Of a stretch of 10,326 nucleotides of DNA, positions 7,076 to 10,326 are shown in pieces. The position numbers and the translations under genes are program-made. Source of the stretch: Puniceicoccaceae bacterium (GTDB lineage Bacteria; Verrucomicrobiota; Verrucomicrobiia; Opitutales; Coraliomargaritaceae); contig WTIG01000065.1 of NCBI GenBank assembly GCA_011522825.1, positions 1 through 10,326 on the forward strand, written 5' to 3'. Each line of letters begins with the position of its first letter. The stretch's first letter is position 1. The notes under the pieces were generated by a model, which saw only the letters and a program-made list of their open reading frames with translations, was not told where the DNA came from and searched no databases.

Positions 7076-8809
7076 ATGAATACTTCAGATAGTATTTTAG
7101 CCACGATTGATTCTTTAAATGACATTAATGAATCGATATATGGTTCTTATAATTTAGAGCATGCATTTCAAACCATCTTAGAGAAGGTCGGCAAACACTT
7201 CTCATTTAGCTTCGCCATCATTGGAATTGTCAATGAAGATCGCCAAGTGGTAGAAATTGAAGTCTCGCAAGGCATCACCGAAACAATCGCCCCGATTCCC
7301 TTTAAGCAAAGTATCGTTGGCTGGACAGCGTTTTACCGAAAACCCGTCATTGTCAAAAATTTCAAAGAAGAAAGTAAGCTCACCCTTCTCTCTAATGAAT
7401 CTATGTCTGCGATTACAATTCCTATGATCTTAAACGGAAAAACCATTGGCGTTATGCATATGGAAAGTAAACAAGCAGACCAATATAACTTAGAGGACTT
7501 AAAAATTGCCACCGTATTTGCTAATGAGGCAGGAAAAGTGATTTCAAATATTTGGCTGATTAATCAATTAAACAGCAAAACCGATCAACTGTATTCCCTG
7601 ATAAATCTTAGCCGAAACCTTGTCGCTAAATTAGATCGCAATTCTATTCTAGTAAATCTCGCCCAAGAAACACGAGCGCTACTTAAATGTCATTCGTGTG
7701 CCTTATTCTTAATAGCCCGCAATAAAAACATCTTAGACCTTCATACAATGGTTAACGCGACTGGCATCCTAAATGACTCCAGTCAAATAGACCTCAACGA
7801 TAGCGCAATTGGCGGAGCCTTAAGAAGGAAGAAGCAAATTGAAATCCATAATATACTTTATACTGAAGAAAATGAGTTCAATAGCATTATCTTAAGGGAC
7901 TCTCTCTATTCCATGCTGGTTACGCCAATAATTTTTCAAAATCAGGTTGTTGGTGTACTAAATGCATACAGCCAAGAAAAGCACCGCTTCAGTGATGATG
8001 AAAAACGAACTGCATTTGCCCTTGCTGACCTTGGTGCTATGTCCCTAGAAAACGCACGACTTTATGAGAAAACATTCACCAGCGAAGAAATACTTAGAAA
8101 AAATGAAAAGCTCACTACATTAGGTCTGCTTTCTGCAGAAATTGCTCATGAAATTCGAAATCCCCTGACGGTTATCAAATTACTGTTCCAAACGCTCGAC
8201 TTACAATTTGATGCTACAGATCCAAGATCGAAAGATGCCGAACTTATAACGGAAAGAATCAATCACCTTGAAACAATCGTAGAAAGGGTTCTTGGATTCA
8301 GTCACAGAAACCACAATACAAAATCACGAAATAACTTATCCAAATTAGCTGAAGAATCACTACAACTGGTTCGATTAAAATTAAACCAACTCAAAATCGA
8401 AGTATCGTTTGAATGCCCAAGTGACGAACTATATGTAGAAGCGAATAAGGGGCAAATTCAGCAAGTGATTTTAAATCTTATTTTTAATGCCAGCCAAGCT
8501 ATCTCCAAATCAGGCGGAAAGATACACATCAAGCTATTTCAAGATAACGATATGGCGTATTTTAATATTCAAGATAACGGACATGGCATCCCTGAATCGA
8601 TCAAAGAACGAATCTTTGAATCCTTTCTTACCAACCGAAGCGAGGGTACTGGCTTAGGGTTATCCATAGCTAAGCGTATACTAGCCAGTCACAGAGGTAC
8701 TATTTCTTTGATAAAGTCAGACCCAGAAGGAACGGTATTTGAATTCTCTCTACCGCTTTCTTATTCTTCAGAAAACAGTCCTTCTACTGCTGTTTCTAAA
8801 AGCGAATAA
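7076..8809 (+). CDS. Soluble GAF-GAF sensor histidine kinase (NtrB-like kinase core)
   Basis: This is a two-component sensor kinase with no signal peptide or membrane segment, so it should sense a cytoplasmic cue. The order is GAF domain 1 (about 20-160, with SIVGWTAFYRKPVIV at 79-93), GAF domain 2 (about 175-330), a dimerisation/phosphoacceptor helix with His358 in AHEIRNPL, and an HATPase domain. The ATPase domain shows the N box (Asn467 and Asn471), the G1 box DNGHGIP (500-506) and the G2 box EGTGLGLS (523-530). The short F-box/G2 layout is reminiscent of the NtrB class. GAF2 opens with a Cys205-His-Ser-Cys208 pair, of unknown relevance. The gene lies 49 nt after glnD on the same strand, so co-transcription is likely. 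No response regulator is adjacent in this window, so the partner is unknown. A link to nitrogen status is suggested only by the neighbour. The last 15 codons overlap the 3' end of the convergent dsbD-type gene. The ligand of the GAF domains cannot be predicted. Confidence 0.93.
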   Translation: MNTSDSILATIDSLNDINESIYGSYNLEHAFQTILEKVGKHFSFSFAIIGIVNEDRQVVEIEVSQGITETIAPIPFKQSIVGWTAFYRKPVIVKNFKEESKLTLLSNESMSAITIPMILNGKTIGVMHMESKQADQYNLEDLKIATVFANEAGKVISNIWLINQLNSKTDQLYSLINLSRNLVAKLDRNSILVNLAQETRALLKCHSCALFLIARNKNILDLHTMVNATGILNDSSQIDLNDSAIGGALRRKKQIEIHNILYTEENEFNSIILRDSLYSMLVTPIIFQNQVVGVLNAYSQEKHRFSDDEKRTAFALADLGAMSLENARLYEKTFTSEEILRKNEKLTTLGLLSAEIAHEIRNPLTVIKLLFQTLDLQFDATDPRSKDAELITERINHLETIVERVLGFSHRNHNTKSRNNLSKLAEESLQLVRLKLNQLKIEVSFECPSDELYVEANKGQIQQVILNLIFNASQAISKSGGKIHIKLFQDNDMAYFNIQDNGHGIPESIKERIFESFLTNRSEGTGLGLSIAKRILASHRGTISLIKSDPEGTVFEFSLPLSYSSENSPSTAVSKSE

Positions 8810-10326
8810 TTGAGATTCTGGGGTAAAATTTGCTCTGTCCCATCAGGCGTTTTCAAAATATATAGAGGGACTCCAGAACGACCATAACTCTCTAAGGCTC
8901 GGGTAATCTCTGGATCATTCTGCGTCCAATCGGCCACAAATAAACGAATACCATATTTATCAAATAGAGCCTCCGTCTTTTTCTTTCTTAAGACTAAAGC
9001 TTTATTACTTTGGCAAATTAAACACCAGCTAGCCGTAAAATCTATAAAAACACCCTGCCCTGAATCCAATGCAGCCCTTACCGATGACTCGGCCCATTTT
9101 TCCCATACCCCGTCTTCATACACTATATCTTTAGACGCTGCCTTATCGTAAAGTTGATCTAAGTGTTGCCCCACAATGAATCCGGGTACCAGAATTAAAA
9201 CTAGGCTTGCAAGCTTCGCCCACCTTTGTGTCGCTTTGCTTTCTGAGATTCGCCCCCACCGACCCAAAAGGTACCCCGCTAATAAAATAAATAGCAATAG
9301 GACGAATACCAGTAAAACCCCATCAAAACTAACTGACTGTTTTACCACCCAAATTAGGAAAGCTGTTGATAAAATTAATACCCCTCCCATAACCTGACGA
9401 AATCGAACCATCCACGCTCCTGGCTTAGGCAAAAATCGTAACAAGCCTGGAACCCACGATAAAACCAAGAAAGGGAAAGCCATACCGAAACCAATCATGG
9501 CAAAAATTAAAATCCCTAAGCCAGTATCAACCTGTAGAGCAATCCCACTGACGCCACCAATAAAAGGCCCCACACAAGGTGCTCCAACTACGGCCGCCAA
9601 AATACCTGTTGCAAAAGAGCCCAACCAATCGGAACGATTGGAGATAGAGGCATTCGATAAGCGCGCAAAACTGGATCCGATTTCAAACAATCCAAGCATA
9701 TTCAATCCTAGCAAAAAGAATAGTATGATTAAGAAGGTAATAAAAAAGGGATCTTGTAGTTGAAACCCCCAACCGACTTCTTCACCTAAACTTCGCAAGC
9801 CCATTAAAACGATGGCTAAAGCAATAAAACTTAAAATCACGCCAACGGAGTACATTAAGCCATGGATAAAACGTTTTGATGGATCACTTCTGGCATGTTC
9901 GATTAAACTAAATACTTTTATCGAAAGCACTGGCAGAACACAGGGCATCAAATTTAAAATCACCCCACCTAGAAACGCCGCCAATAACCAGCCCGAAAGA
10001 CCCATCTCCAAAAAACGCTTTTCTAATGTTTTATTTTGCTTCAGCTCTTTGCTTTCGAGCAAACTATTTAAAAACGCACTCTCTTCGGTAAATAGATCCC
10101 TATCGGAAACCGTCCAACCCAGTGTGACCTTTTCAGACCCAAAAATACAAACATCCTTACATAAGATCCAATCAACTGAAGCCGTCACCTCGAGCAAATC
10201 CCCTAATGCATAATCTTCGACTGCTGAATTCTCTCGAAGCAAACGATAAAGAAAAACTGTACTGCCATTATAGCCATAGCCCATAAAGCCCCCATAATCA
10301 AAAAGACTCGGCTTTGGATGATTCAC
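8761..10326 (-). CDS. dsbD: DsbD-type thiol:disulfide interchange protein, N-terminus cut by window edge
   Basis: This inner-membrane protein carries reducing equivalents from cytoplasmic thioredoxin to periplasmic thiol proteins, for example in cytochrome c maturation or disulfide correction. About 521 residues are visible. Residues 1-75 are the tail of the periplasmic N-terminal domain, including WILCKDVC with Cys56 and Cys60. About eight hydrophobic segments follow (roughly 110-135, 155-178, 193-215, 236-258, 268-290, 310-327, 335-355, 368-387). They contain the transporter cysteines Cys129 (MPCVLP) and Cys251 (GAPCVGP), 122 residues apart, the same spacing as the membrane cysteine pair of E. 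coli DsbD. The C-terminal thioredoxin-like domain (about 400-521) has DFTASWCLIC with Cys435 and Cys438. The GTG codon at the right edge is probably not the start, since the periplasmic domain and signal peptide are incomplete. The gene converges on, and overlaps by 49 bp, the histidine kinase gene. All redox cysteines expected for the visible domains are present. Confidence 0.93.
   Translation of the reverse strand: MNHPKPSLFDYGGFMGYGYNGSTVFLYRLLRENSAVEDYALGDLLEVTASVDWILCKDVCIFGSEKVTLGWTVSDRDLFTEESAFLNSLLESKELKQNKTLEKRFLEMGLSGWLLAAFLGGVILNLMPCVLPVLSIKVFSLIEHARSDPSKRFIHGLMYSVGVILSFIALAIVLMGLRSLGEEVGWGFQLQDPFFITFLIILFFLLGLNMLGLFEIGSSFARLSNASISNRSDWLGSFATGILAAVVGAPCVGPFIGGVSGIALQVDTGLGILIFAMIGFGMAFPFLVLSWVPGLLRFLPKPGAWMVRFRQVMGGVLILSTAFLIWVVKQSVSFDGVLLVFVLLLFILLAGYLLGRWGRISESKATQRWAKLASLVLILVPGFIVGQHLDQLYDKAASKDIVYEDGVWEKWAESSVRAALDSGQGVFIDFTASWCLICQSNKALVLRKKKTEALFDKYGIRLFVADWTQNDPEITRALESYGRSGVPLYILKTPDGTEQILPQNLNYSLLETAVEGLFSEE

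Noticed and set aside
9812..10213. Plus-strand open frame of 133 codons opposite the dsbD-type gene, with others at 9176-9397 and 9497-9763.
   Set aside because: All lie antisense to well-conserved transmembrane and cysteine motifs, and their translations show no recognisable family features.
1..10326. Search for tRNA, rRNA, riboswitch, CRISPR, transposase, phage or toxin-antitoxin elements.
   Set aside because: No repeated spacers, terminal inverted repeats, tRNA-like cloverleaf or mobile-element proteins were seen; intergenic space is short and accounted for above.

Overview
This is an AT-rich bacterial window of mostly housekeeping content, with six protein genes and no RNA gene, insertion sequence, CRISPR array or integration scar that I can see. 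The protein flavour suggests a Verrucomicrobia/Lentisphaerae/Planctomycetes-type bacterium, perhaps a marine Opitutae-like lineage. That rests on the heterotetrameric PDH E1, the single-lipoyl E2, a 930-residue GlnD beside PDH, and weak Shine-Dalgarno sequences. It is an inference from general resemblance, not a database match.

Layout. Positions 1-453 (+) hold the C-terminal part of a short-chain dehydrogenase/reductase (SDR) whose expected catalytic Tyr is Ile. Positions 454-659 are intergenic: a weak terminator-like hairpin, then a consensus -35 box (TTGACA) and a perfect 24-bp palindrome (578-601) that overlaps the predicted -10 region, just before pdhA. Positions 660-4099 (+) are a compact pdhA-pdhB-pdhC operon (gaps of 17 and 27 nt) for pyruvate dehydrogenase E1 alpha, E1 beta and the lipoylated E2; no E3 gene is present. 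After 134 nt containing an 11-bp AT-rich hairpin and a tiny possible upstream ORF comes glnD (4234-7026, +), the PII uridylyltransferase/uridylyl-removing enzyme. It is followed 49 nt later by a soluble GAF-GAF histidine kinase (7076-8809, +). The 3' end of the kinase gene overlaps by 49 bp, tail to tail, a DsbD-type thiol:disulfide transporter on the minus strand (8761 to beyond 10326), which is cut by the right window edge.

How the genes fit together. PDH feeds acetyl-CoA into central metabolism. GlnD senses glutamine through its ACT domains and sets the uridylylation state of PII. The adjacent GAF kinase has an NtrB-like C-terminal half and no partner response regulator in view. A carbon/nitrogen-signalling theme is therefore possible but rests only on adjacency. 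The DsbD gene is oppositely oriented and looks functionally separate. I found no convincing sign of an undescribed multi-gene system. The observations most worth following are the operator-like palindrome in front of the PDH operon and the Tyr-less SDR.
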